Below are positions 1-9,544 of a stretch of 64,000 bases of DNA, one piece after another. A model generated the notes under the pieces. It had not been told where the DNA came from, ran no database searches, and saw only the letters and a list, made by a program, of their open reading frames with translations. Positions within the stretch are counted from its first letter, which is position 1. Each line of letters starts with the position of its first letter. The position numbers and the translations under genes were made by a program. This stretch comes from Adiantum capillus-veneris (Eukaryota; Streptophyta; Polypodiopsida; Polypodiales; Pteridaceae), in NCBI GenBank assembly GCA_014529385.2, contig CM043960.1:30228396-30292395 (forward strand), given 5' to 3'.

Positions 1-1
1 A

Positions 2-2173
2 AGGACACCTCAACAAAATGGGATTTCGGAAAGGATGAACAGGACAATCATGGAACGAGCACAAAGCATGCGGCTACATGCAGGCCTACCGCTTGAGCTT
101 TGGGCGGAAGCTGTAAGTACGTCTGTGTACTTAATCAATCGGTCACCCTCAATGGCATTGGATGGGGGAGTTCCAGAAGAGGCATGGACAGGTAAACCGG
201 TGAATTATGCATTTCTCAAAGTGTTTGGGTGTGAGGCTTTCATGTACATAGATAGAAGCCTAAGATCAAAGCTAGATGCAAAGTCCAAAAAGTGTTGCTT
301 CATTGGCTATGGAGAAGGAGACTTTGGGTATCGCCTATGGAATCCTGAAGATGGTAAAATCTTAAGGAGTAGGGATGTAATTTTTAACGAACAAAATATG
401 TACAAAGATTACTTGGAAAGAAAACAAACAAAAGAAACAGGTGATGAGTACATGGAGCTTGAGGACGGTGAAGACTCAAGGACTGCAAACGGTGACAATG
501 TGCAACAACGTCAACCAAATGAGGAGCCTCAACCTATTCCACGAAGATCTACAAGAGCAAGTAGACCTCCAGAAAGGTTTGTTCCTTCCTTCAACCATCT
601 CTTGATCTCAGATTCTGGAGAGCCGGGATCATATGAAGAAGCTATGCAACATGAATCCAAAGAAGAATGGACAAAGAGCATGTAAGTGGAGATGGACTCA
701 CTACATAGCAACCAAACATGGGAGTTGGTTGAGTTGCCTAAAGGTAAGCGGGCACTTCAAAACAAATGGGTGTACAAGCTGAAGGAAGAAGAAGGTGGGA
801 AGAAAAGGTACAAGTCTAGGCTTGTAGTAAAAGGTTTTTCTCAAAAGAAAGGTATTGACTTCAATGAAATATTTTCTCCTGTTGTAAAAATGAACTCAAT
901 TAGGCTTGTCTTAAGCCTTGTGGCTGCTCATGATCTAAATCTCGAGCAAATGGATGTAAATACGGCATTCCCTCACGGTGACTTAGAGGAGGAAATCTAC
1001 ATGCTTCAACCGAAGGGGTATGAAGTAAAAGGTAAGGAGAAAATGGTTTGCAGATGAAAGAAGAGCTTGTATGGTTTAAAGCAAGCATAAAGACAATGGT
1101 ACTTGAAGTTTGATCGATGGATGTTGGATCATGGATTCACAAGATGCAACTCGGATCACTGCGTCTACACGAAGAATTTGGGAGATGGGAAATTCATCAT
1201 CCTAATGTTGTATGTTGATGACATGTTGATTGCAAGTGCTAACATGCAGGACATCAAAGACCTAAAAGAGGAGCTGTCCAAATCTTTTTCAATGAAAGAT
1301 TTAGGTGCTGCAAAGAGGATACTTGGTATGAAAATATCAAGGGACAGGACGAAGAAGACAATAAAGCTATCTCAAGAAGATTACATCAAGAAGGTACTAG
1401 AAAGGTTTGCAATGCAAAATGCAAAACCAGTTTCTACACCTTTGGCTGGTCATTTTAAAGTAACGAAGGATATGTGTCCGAAGACACAAGAGAAGATAGC
1501 CTATATGTCTAAAGTTCCATATGCTGCAGCGGTAGGTTCTCTAATGTATGCTATGGTCTGGACAAGGCCAGACATTGCACATGCAGTGGGAGTTGTGAGT
1601 AGGTTCATGGACAACCCAGGTAAAGAGCATTGGCAACCTGTGAAGTGGATACTTAGGTATCTAAAAGGGACAACAACAAATGCTTTGTATTTTGGAGGAA
1701 CTGATATTTTTCTAGAAGGGTATGCTGATGCAGATATGGCAGGTGACAAAGATACTCGAAGGAGCACTACTGGCTATGTATTCACGGTTGGAGGCACAGC
1801 AGTAAGCTGGGCTTCAAAGCTGCAGAAAGTGGTTTCACTTTCTACCACGGAAGCAGAGTATGTAGCAATGACGGAGGCAAGCAAAGAAATTATGTGGCTT
1901 CACAGATTCTTAGAAGAGCTTGGATTCAAACAAGACAATTGTGTCTTGTACAGTGATAGCCAAAGCGCTATCCATCTTGCGAAGAACTCAGCCTTTCATT
2001 CAAGGACAAAGCACATTGAGGTGAGATATCATTTCATACACACTCTTTTGGAAGAGGGACAACTAGAGCTAGGAAAGGTGCATACAAGTGAAAATCCTGC
2101 AGACATGTTTACAAAGGTGGTCAACAAGGAGAAGTTGAGCTTTTTCTCATCTTCAATCGGCATTCAAGGATAA
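2..2173 (+). pseudogene. Copia Pol polyprotein (integrase C-terminus, RT, RNase H), three in-frame stops
   Basis: One reading frame runs from base 2 to the TAA at 2171-2173, interrupted by TAA at 683-685, TGA at 1055-1057 and TAA at 1088-1090 without any frame change. It begins in the integrase core at TPQQNGISERMNRT, whose Glu is the third catalytic acidic residue, and continues through the GY-rich integrase C-terminus. RT follows: NKWVYKLK, the substrate-binding region near FSPVVKMNSIRLVLS and the catalytic YVDD (about 1211-1222). RNase H shows YADADMAGD, SLSTTEAEYVA, SDSQSAI and a TKHIEVRYHFI end, so all acidic positions look kept. Product in life: reverse transcription and integration of the element. 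The stops make this copy non-coding, though the frame is otherwise well preserved. Confidence 0.93.
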
Positions 2174-2220
2174 GAAGCCAGAATGGAAAGCAGTCAGGTT
2201 TGGTTTGGAGATCAATCTCC

Positions 2221-2231
2221 AAGTGGGAGAT
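2221..2231 (+). promoter_or_regulatory. Polypurine tract of E1
   Basis: AAGTGGGAGAT lies directly before the LTR start TGTTAAG. It is the classic copia primer for plus-strand DNA synthesis; its position next to the TG of the LTR fixes the LTR boundary. Confidence 0.88.
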
Positions 2232-2512
2232 TGTTAAGTATGGAGCCTGATTTACCCTTGTAATTTTCTGTGGTAAAAGCGCACATTTGTAAGGCCCCCA
2301 TTATGAGGAGAAGCCATCGTGCGTGAAGGAAAATCACTCACCGGAAACAAAAATTTTCACGGACAAGAATCAGGGGCAACTTCAGAGGCCTCGGGGACGG
2401 AGGCCCCCGAGACTTTTTTTCACCGGAATATTCCTTTTCGCCGGAATATTATGACCGGACGACGGCCGAAAAGTGGTCGGAAAACAACCGCTCGGTTGGC
2501 CGGTGGCCGGTA

Positions 2513-2620
2513 GTCAATGGCCGATGGCCGGTGGTCGGAAGTCAATGGCCGGTGGCCTGTGGTCGGAAGTCAATGGCCAGTGGCCGGTGGCCGAATTCAA
2601 TGGCTGGTGGCCGAATTCAA
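2513..2620. repeat. 28-bp minisatellite inside the copia LTR promoter region
   Basis: Units start at 2513, 2541 and 2569 (28 bp), then 2596 and 2616 in shortened form. Each begins GTCAATGGCC or TTCAATGGC and is rich in GGCCGGTGG. The array lies upstream of the TATA box at 2744, where LTR enhancers usually sit. Confidence 0.85.
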
Positions 2621-2743
2621 AAGCGGACTTGTCTTCTCAAGGGCGGCCACACATGGGCGGATTGGAGGGTCCGATTTGGACTTATTCGCACAAGGGCGGC
2701 TACACATGGCTGTCTCTCATTAGAGAGGGCAGCCCTTTTGGCC

Positions 2744-2750
2744 TATAAAA
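2744..2750 (+). promoter_or_regulatory. TATA box of E1 LTR
   Basis: TATAAAA preceded by GGCC and followed by GGAGG. It is the only strong TATA in the LTR and sits about 510 bp from the LTR start, a plausible U3/R position. Confidence 0.7.
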
Positions 2751-3058
2751 GGAGGCCATTTCTACACACATTTCATAGTGTGAAGTTGATACAACAAGGT
2801 GAGTGTGAGGTGGTGAGAGTGAAGCAAGGCGGGAGCTCTATCAAGGGTTTAATCCCTTTGTAAACTACTTCTTCTTTTGAAGTGCTAAAGCCATTGAGTG
2901 GCTGCTTTCCCGTGGACGTAGCCCACATTGGGTGAACCACGTATATCGTGTGTACTCTCTCTCTCTCTCTACTCTATAATCTCTTGTGTGTGAAATCTAT
3001 CTCTCTCCATTAAGTAATCTACTCAAAAATCTATTTAGCTAAGTCTTATTTTCTAACA

Positions 3059-3723
3059 GTATGCACACATACCGATAAAGCTTCGTACCTCATGTAGATT
3101 CCTTGAGTTAGGCCATCCTTTTATTACCTCTAACTTTGATGGATCCATACGGATACCATCTTGAGAGATAATGTGACCTAAGTATTGAATCTCTTGAAAG
3201 AAAAATGCATTCTTCTTTCGGTTAATGAAAAGTTTATTCTCCTTCAAATCTTGAAATATTACCTGGAGATGTTGCTTATGCTCCTCAAGATAATTGGAGT
3301 AGATGATGATATCATCAAGGAATAATCCGGTGAACTTGCGATAGGACCTTTAAAATTTCTCCATTAGGCGGTTGAATGTGGCTGGAGCATTTGTCAAGCC
3401 AAAAGGCATGATAAGATATTCATAAAGACCAAATTTGTGCAAAAAGCAGTCTTTACAATATCTTTATTCACTATCCTTATTTGTTGGTAGCCACTTTTTA
3501 GGTCAATCCTATTGAAGTAGGTAGAGCCTTGCAGCTTATCAAACAGATCTTCTACCCACGGTACGGGAAATCTACTTTTGATAGTGATCCAGTTTAGTGC
3601 TTTATAGTTGACACACATACAATATGTGCCGTCTTTCTTTTGCACTAGTAGGACTAGTGAACAAAAGGTAGAGGATCTAGGCCTCACCATCCCCTTTTCT
3701 ACTAGCTCATGCACTTGCCTCAT
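3059..3723 (-). pseudogene. E2 reverse transcriptase, truncated by copia insertion
   Basis: The RT N-terminal half is visible at 3723-3394 (VEKGMVRPRSS, LVQKKDGT, FNRIDLKSGYQQIRI). The polymerase motif FLDDIIIYS is near 3295-3325 in another frame, and the palm/thumb end at 3247-3059 reads GHIISQDGIRMDP and RSFIGMCAY. At least two frame changes separate these blocks. The frame ends at the E1 LTR in the middle of what is normally an MCxYYRRF motif. It would have polymerised cDNA of E2; it cannot now be translated as one protein. Confidence 0.88.
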
Positions 3724-3794
3724 TATCTCCTCTTGTTGAGCTTGTGAAACTCTATAAGGAGGTCTATTAAGTGGTGAGCTCCCAGGTAGAAGCT

Positions 3795-4522
3795 CTATCC
3801 TTTGGTCATCATCCTCTCATTTTGGAGGTAACTACATAGGGATTTCGTCGATAAATACCTATTTAGAAAATTAGACAAGTCTAATTCTTCTCGATTCCTA
3901 CCACTTTGTTTTGTTAAAACATTAGCATCATTTAGAGACTCTTTGGCAAAAGTCATGTACGAGAAAACCAAGCTTTTCATTGACTTGTCAAAAGCAGGTG
4001 AATTTACAAGTGGTATAGTAAAATCGGACTCATTAGCATCTATATACATGCTCTTTTTCATGTAGGTGAAGTAGATTCTCCTTTTAGGGAACTTCATGTT
4101 GGCATCCATGTGGTTGAACCATGGTGCCCATGGGATAACATCCTCTGTTGAAGAGGAGAGATGAAAAATTCTTCTTTGTCGACGTAGCTTTGGATATGAA
4201 GCCTCAACTTCCCAATCAAGGGAGTAACGGAGGCTTGCTATCCCTTGAAAGATCCATTAGAAGTTACAATATCTCCCATCTCAAAAGATTGAATGCCCAG
4301 CTTAGTGGCCAACTCCATTGATATGGAGTTGTGAGTAGAGCCAGGGTCAAAAAAGATGAAGGTATCATGCTCCCTCACCTTTCCCCAAGCATAGGAAAGG
4401 GATGAACCTTTGCAATGAGCATCCTCTTTTGGAGCTTTGACCATGGAAGCTCTAGGAGTCTCCTTGCAAGCATTTCTTTTGGGGAAAGAATGATAACCAT
4501 GTCCTCGCTCCCCACACTTCAA
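3795..4522 (-). pseudogene. E2 retropepsin region with zinc-knuckle remnant
   Basis: A degenerate CCHC knuckle (KCGERGHGYHSFP, first and last Cys lost) is followed by the protease active-site block FIFFDPGSTHNSIS (D-P-G in place of D-S/T-G) near 4340. A flap-side block APWFNHMDANMKFP crosses 4130-4090 in a different frame. A stretch at 4109-3795 (IPLVNSPAFDKSMKS, ELDLSNFLNRY) is the linker before RT. The family cleaves Gag-Pol. Frameshifts near 4240 and 4110 and the D-P-G variant argue against activity. Confidence 0.8.
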
Positions 4523-4716
4523 GTATTTGTGATATTTGCAAAAAGCCTCCAGCTCTTCAAGAGAGAGTTTGTTTTACCTTTGTAAACTCGTTTCTCCTTG
4601 ATCTTGTTGTTGTTATTATTGTTATTGTTGTTGGAATTGCCTTAGGAAGAGCTTTGAGCATTGTTCTTCCCCTTTGCATCATTTTGATCTTTGTTTTCCA
4701 TGGGCTTGACATTCCT

Positions 4717-5310
4717 TTAAGCCCCTTGTTGGAAATTGATTTGAGATGCAACCATAGTGTGGTGGATGACTTCAGTGATAGAGCTAAGCCATTGGGAGTT
4801 GACATACTCGGCCATTTCTTCAGGTAATCTCGCACAAAATTGTTGCTTTTGCTCAGCAAAGTCTATGTTTTGAAAGAATATAGCTTTGAAATGCAAATCC
4901 CAAAACTTGTTCACATATTTGTGGATAGACTCGTTGGAGAGTAGCTTCAAACTCTGCCATTTGGTGAGCACTTTATCTTTGGTGTCGCTTGCAAGGAATT
5001 TCTTCATGATGGAAACTTGTAGGGTCTTCCATGTTTTTGGAGTTTCGTCGCTATCACAAAGGCTAGCCCACCATTGACAAGCAAATTTTTGAAATTGCAT
5101 AGCTACATGACATAGCTTGAAGGATTCAGTAAAGTCCTCGTCTTCTCGAAAGGCCACATCAAATTGCTGGATAAAGGCCAATACTTTGTCAGTAGCACCA
5201 AAGGTGCCATCATAGATGAGAAAAGAGATACTCTTTCGTCCCTCTTTGAACTTCTTAAGCTTGTGGGACCTTTTTTGTAAGGTCTCCACTTCCCCTAGAA
5301 GAGGGTTACC
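4717..5310 (-). pseudogene. E2 gag capsid core
   Basis: The frame reads NPLLGEVETLQKRSHKLK into KSISFLIYDGTFGATDKVLAFIQQFD and then the capsid-like core with FQKFACQWWASL, TWKTLQVSIMKKFL, ESIHKYVNKFWDLHFKA, EQKQQFCARLPEEM and VIHHTMVAS. This is a Retrotrans_gag-type domain that forms the particle shell. The open frame extends upstream of the first ATG-like codon to about 5310, where a TAG stops it directly before GTAACC. The sequence right of that point no longer looks like gag. Confidence 0.85.
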
Positions 5311-6150
5311 TATGTAAAATTTTAAGCCTAAACATCAGTTTGGCAAAAGATGCTATTTTTAGCAGGTTTCAATAATCAGATATCAGTTTTGTGTTGTGAT
5401 CCTTGCAGAACTTTTAATTATAGTCAAATTCAATTTTTGTGAAAAATTTCCAAAAATAGAAAGTTTTTGACCTCCAGAATGGTCTAGGATTGACTGGCTA
5501 GTCAACTGTGCACCGACCCAGATTTCCAAAAAAATAGGATCCAGACGTCAGAGGCTGCTATTTATGGTAGTTAATTGTGTCTGTCACCTGCAGGTTTGTC
5601 TCGAGTTAGCAAGTTTCAGAATTTAAATTGGGTTAGTATAGATCAAGTTAGCCTAAGGTTCGCAAATTCCTAAGGTATGTGTATGGCATAGATGTGCATG
5701 TGCATGTATGGGTATGCATGGTCATGGGTGTGCATGCATGGTCATGTATCCCCATCATGTGTGGCCATGGGTCATGCACATAGGTAGTCTTGTGCCAAGT
5801 GTTGGGTCAAGTGTGGGAGTGTGGCATGGAGGCTAAGTATGGACTAGAGAGGTGTAGCATGGGGAGGCTAGTGAGGTGTGGTTAGGTATGGGCTAGAGAG
5901 TATGGACTAGGCCACCACACCCCCCCTCAAGATAGGAAAAAACTAGCGCTAACTCCCTTGTGGAAATCGATATTTCAAGTTATTCTAATCCTGTTGCTCC
6001 ATAGACTCTTTTCTCTAGAGGTCCTATGTCAAGCCTATCCTAGTACTGCTCTATGCTAGCTGGTTACAGCAATTTATATTCCATAGTGTCTCTCAATGTG
6101 TGTGTGAATTTCAATAGCCTCTCATCTATTGATCACACCCTCTCTTGTTG
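5311..6150. other. Non-coding, with a GCATG/GTATGG-rich low-complexity stretch
   Basis: No supported gene. From about 5690 to 5925 the sequence repeats short purine-rich words (GTGCATG, GGTCATG, GTATGGACTAGAGAG) without a clean period. A C-rich run at 5925-5933 precedes TCAAGATAGG. It could be leader or LTR of a minus-strand element, but I found no paired TG...CA ends or primer site. Confidence 0.4.
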
Positions 6151-7200
6151 GATTAAGGAGAATTATGAAACCTTAATCTCTCAAGGAGATTCAATTCTCT
6201 TGATTTATGCATAATAATGCATAGTAAAGTTAAATTGCTCTCTTGATTGATGCATAGAAATACATCTCGGTGATGAGCTGTTTCTTTTTCACTCATGCAT
6301 ATTAGTGCATAGTAATGAATTTTGTTCTTTTTTCCTTTGTGCACTTAATTGTAGCATAATCAAAGTGAAATTAAACCCTTGGTTTTCATAGAAATTAATG
6401 CACATTTTTTAGAAATTGATCTACTTTTGTTCATTAATTTGATGCATAATAAGGGCAAAATCGATCTCTTTTGCACTAAAATTGATGCACGATTGTAATC
6501 TTATTTGTACATTAAATTGATGCATGATTAGGGTCTCCTATTGCACTAATCAAATTGCACATAATCTATGCATAGTAAAGTTGAATTGACTTCTCTTTCT
6601 GCCCTAGTCTATGTATGGTTATAATCTTTCTTTGTACATTAAATTGATGTACCTAATTGATGCAAGAATATGACCTCATATTGCATATGGTAGATGCTTG
6701 TTATGGTAAGCTTATGATGAGTACAAGAGGATTATGCATGCTTGGTTATGGTAATCCTATAAAGTATTTATAAGGAGATTATAGTCTTTTCTTTCACTCA
6801 TAATTAAGTGTCTAGATTAAGAAGAATTAACCTCTTCTTATGTATCATTAGAAACATAAATTATAGGGAAAGAATTTTCCTTCTCTAATTCACTTAAGCC
6901 TAATTAGCATGTTGATTGATCTTCTCTAACCATAATCCTCTCTTGAAATACTTAGTTATGTGAAGTTATTTTTTTCCTCTTTTGTATGAAAGTTTTATGC
7001 AAGTATGTGTGGTTATCCATAACCCAAGTCAATTCTCTACTTGAGGGAGGTTATGGCATGAATCACCATCTTAAGTTCTTGAGAGCTTGCACTTCCCTAG
7101 ACGTAGAAGTTGTCTCAAATAGCTGATTGTTATGGGTAAGATTAGGTTTACTCCTTCTCATAATACTTGTGAATGTTACTCATAATTGGTGTGGAAAATG
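6150..7200. repeat. AT-rich DNA with dispersed TTGATGCAT-like words
   Basis: Between about 6190 and 6680 the words GATGCATAAT, TGCATAGTAA, TTGATGCA and CACTAAAATTGATGCA recur every 30-60 bp in a loose, decayed pattern, mixed with TTGTACATTAAATTGATG. No open frame of interest lies on either strand; a few small minus-strand frames are accidental. Confidence 0.4.
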
Positions 7201-7230
7201 GTTCATCACACATAGCCTTCCGTTCTTTGC

Positions 7231-7392
7231 AGTTTTCTAACCCAAGTAGTGAGACATGCACCCCAAAGAACTCGCTATGGTGGATCACATGATCACAAAG
7301 CCGAAACCAGTGATGGTAAAGGCAAAGGAAATGCCCCAATGAATGAGGATGTGCCACTTATCCCACGAAGTGACGTTATTGCTCATGAACAG
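7231..7392 (+). other. Possible orphan exon with splice-like borders
   Basis: An open stretch of 53 codons starts after TTCTTTGCAG (acceptor-like) and ends at CATGAACAG followed by GTAGGAAATT (donor-like). The frame reads as Q-V-V-R-H-A-P-Q-R-T-R-Y-G-G then a hydrophilic KAETSDGKGKGNAP and VPLIPRSDVIAHEQ. I do not recognise the protein. It stands alone in AT-rich DNA and could be a captured or relic exon, or chance. The minus-strand frame over the same bases looks like a shadow. Confidence 0.3.
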
Positions 7393-7701
7393 GTAGGAAA
7401 TTTCTTTTTATTCCTTGCATCATGAGTTAATAGGAAGGGGAAAACTACCTAAACATGGGGTCATTCCCAATTTGAAACCACATCAATTGAACTTGTTCAT
7501 TTTCTTAAGTTGTATTAATAGGGAAAGACTATTTAGAAAGTAGTCTGTTTTCTCATAGGAAAGAAATGTTTGCCTAGTAGAAAAACTCTAGAATCTTCTT
7601 CATTTAAAAATCCATACTGATATAGTGAAAACTCCCTTTGATATCCAGGGAGGAGAGCTTAGCAGAGTGAACGCTAAAATAGTGCATATGATTGCACACA
7701 T
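7393..7701. other. No recognisable feature
   Basis: AT-rich sequence with no open frame, terminal repeat or microsatellite that I could support. It would be intron if the 7231-7392 exon were real. Confidence 0.3.
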
Positions 7702-7800
7702 CTTGCAGGTTGGTGCCCAGAATGCAAGATAATACTTGCGGGTTGGTGCCAAGGTTGCAAGTTAGTCACTGCGGGTTTGTACCCAAGTTGCACGACAATT
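7702..7800 (+). repeat. Three tandem 33-34 bp units, in frame
   Basis: Units begin at 7702, 7735 and 7769 and share a TTGCGGGTTGGTGCC core followed by TTGCAAG. The period is a multiple of three in the first step. A small plus-strand frame (7692-7880) reads an 11-residue motif three times: C-R/G-L/F-V-P-R/K-L/M-Q/H. Whether it is translated is unknown; no other sign of a gene is present. Confidence 0.6.
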
Positions 7801-7880
7801 TAGCTGTATGGGCAACTAAAGACACCAGGGGCTATAAACTCTCTCCAAGAGGAGTGAACTCTTGGGGTTTGGATATTTAA

Positions 7881-8470
7881 ATGAAGAAGAGTCGTATGTT
7901 GTTTTTCTTCTAGGAAAGATTGTCTTGGTGCCGATTTGATAATGGTTGAAGGGTTGTCTTTACGAACTTGTGATGGAAATCATAAAAAGGAACTTCGTGT
8001 ATGAACAATCATGTGGTCGTAATTAGAAAACAAGCAAAACAAAGTGTGAGTGTGGGGGCGGAAAGTGGGGACTGGCTCAGGTTGCCAGTCAAGGATAGGT
8101 GGTCTCAATTAGTTGAAAAACTCTCCACTCCTCATTGATAGAAGAAGCGAAACTAGAGACTCATTGTGCCAAGAGTCGAGAAGTCCCAACTGTACGTGCC
8201 TCTGAAAATTATGGGGAAAAAGGCATTTGGGGTTTCTCTCTTTTGGAAGGTGAGAACTAGGAACATCACAATATTGTGTTAGTTCATGCTTTCCCTGCGA
8301 GATAGGGGTAGGATCCATTTTCAATGGCTTCGACTCAAGTTACTTGATGATAAGAGTCTGTCCATCAAAAATCTTGTATATCTGACTATGCTTTTCTCAA
8401 TCGATTAGGGCCTAGCGACCTGTCAGGTACCCTCCTTTTGCCAAATGGATATGGTAATGGGGTGGGAACC
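7881..8470. other. No supported gene
   Basis: Mixed-composition sequence. Small frames at 8109-8324 and 8386-8760 on the minus strand lack recognisable motifs; the second overlaps the gag-like frame at 8471-8998 in another phase. Confidence 0.35.
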
Positions 8471-8998
8471 TCACATTTTCCAAGCAAGATAAGATTTGTG
8501 ATTTCCTCTCCTCTTGTATTCTCTAGGAGAATAGCCGCTGCTTTCATTAGAAGAGGAGGAAGGTGATGAAGAAGAAGAAGAGGGTGACCTCTTTCTTGCC
8601 TTTTTCTTCCTTTGTTCCCCCTCTTCCCTGTCAGGGTGATGAGGAGAAGGACTATATGATGATCTTTTCCTCTTGGGAGGAGTTGGGGATCGTCGAGACT
8701 GTCGTCTTTGTGGAGCCACATCTTCAAAGGAATTTGGAGATTCACTTCTTTCTTGTTCATTGGATTCCTCCTCTTCTCTTATTGGAGAGATCTTCTTGTT
8801 GAGCCTTGGGAGAGGTAGGGAGATCCCATAAGCACGAAGTTGTTGAGTAAGTTCAGCTTGCAAGGCAGGGTTGCTCACAGCTTGTTGCAACCTAGTAACA
8901 AGATAGTTCACAAACATTGGGGCATCATCAATAGCACCTTCATGTGCAAAATCAAAGCTGTCAATATTCATTCTACTCTCCTTATTATTGTCAGCCAT
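8471..8998 (-). pseudogene. Gypsy gag N-terminal region, Ser/Arg-rich
   Basis: The 175-codon frame starts at an ATG (8998) as MADNNKESRMNIDSFDF, with a helical block FVNYLVTRLQQAV and ELTQQLRAYGISLPLPR, then an acidic stretch. About 90 residues rich in Lys, Arg and Ser follow (RRSPTPPKRKRSS, poly-Ser runs). This is how gag N-termini of some plant gypsy elements look, preceding the capsid core. The core itself is not found here but is present at 4717-5310 in the same orientation, so both may be parts of E2 separated by later DNA. It ends at TGA in SYLAWKM; a neighbouring frame stays open to 8386. Confidence 0.55.
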
Positions 8999-9544
8999 GC
9001 TAACTAAACTTATGTATATGTTACTTTGTGCTTTGGTACCCTCAAAAACCTTAGTTTCTACTCTTCCTCTAGGATCACCTAGAGTTAAACTTTCCCTTTA
9101 AAACCGCATAGCTTAAAAGTGTTGTCTTTTGCTGTGTAGAGGTAGCTTGGGAATAGATTGTACTTGCTAAGTACCTTGTAGGATTGTAGGATTAGGTTGC
9201 GATTTTGAGAATGATTGATGGACAAGAAAAGTCTTAAGATCAATGCTTAGAAAAACAATAAAAACACAAAAACAAGTGTCTGTGACACCTTCCATAACCC
9301 AATTGTAACAGAACCTAGGAGTAGAATAAGTAGAACCCAAGATGGATCTCAAATCATTGCTCACTCCAACAGAATCATATATGAGTTGTTTATGTGAAGT
9401 TATAGAATTTCATGTCTACGGCTTGAAACAACATCAAAAGACTGTCAACCACTGAAATTGGATGGAGATTGTGCTTATAAAAGCTATATGAACCAGTGGG
9501 TAAGCATAAGGATCCATTTGAGGTAAGTTTTCAAGAGTTGGCAA

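Larger units (their letters stand above)
1..3058 (+). mobile_element. E1: Ty1/copia retrotransposon, 3' part
   Basis: The window opens inside the integrase region of a copia polyprotein and runs through RT, RNase H, a polypurine tract and a 3' LTR that ends TAACA at 3058. The 5' LTR, gag and protease lie left of the window. Immediately after 3058 the sequence continues as a gypsy reverse transcriptase gene on the other strand (E2), broken inside its conserved GMCAYY-like motif, so E1 is nested in E2. The predicted target duplication is the five bases GTATG at 3059-3063, to be matched upstream of the unseen 5' LTR. Confidence 0.93.
2232..3058 (+). repeat. E1 3' LTR (827 bp)
   Basis: Starts TGTTA and ends TAACA, a 5-bp inverted terminal repeat with the usual TG...CA ends. 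Inside are a 28-bp minisatellite (2513-2620), a TATA box at 2744-2750 (TATAAAA in a GC-rich context), and a CT-rich tract near 2957-2973 downstream of it. It would supply promoter and polyadenylation signals. The partner LTR is outside the window, so divergence and age cannot be judged. Confidence 0.88.
3059..5310 (-). mobile_element. E2: decayed Ty3/gypsy element (gag-PR-RT)
   Basis: Reading leftwards on the minus strand the fragment has gag (5310-4717), a zinc-knuckle remnant and protease (4522-4110), a linker and RT (3723-3059), the gypsy order. It stops at the E1 LTR; RNase H and integrase should continue left of the window beyond E1. The RT resembles chromovirus-type gypsy RTs (LVQKKDGTYCMCVNYKALN, FLDD) rather than E4 or E6, so this is a different lineage. 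Confidence 0.88.

Noticed and set aside
7148-7357. Minus-strand 69-codon frame over the candidate exon
   Set aside because: No motif and no splice-like borders; the plus-strand reading explains the open stretch better.
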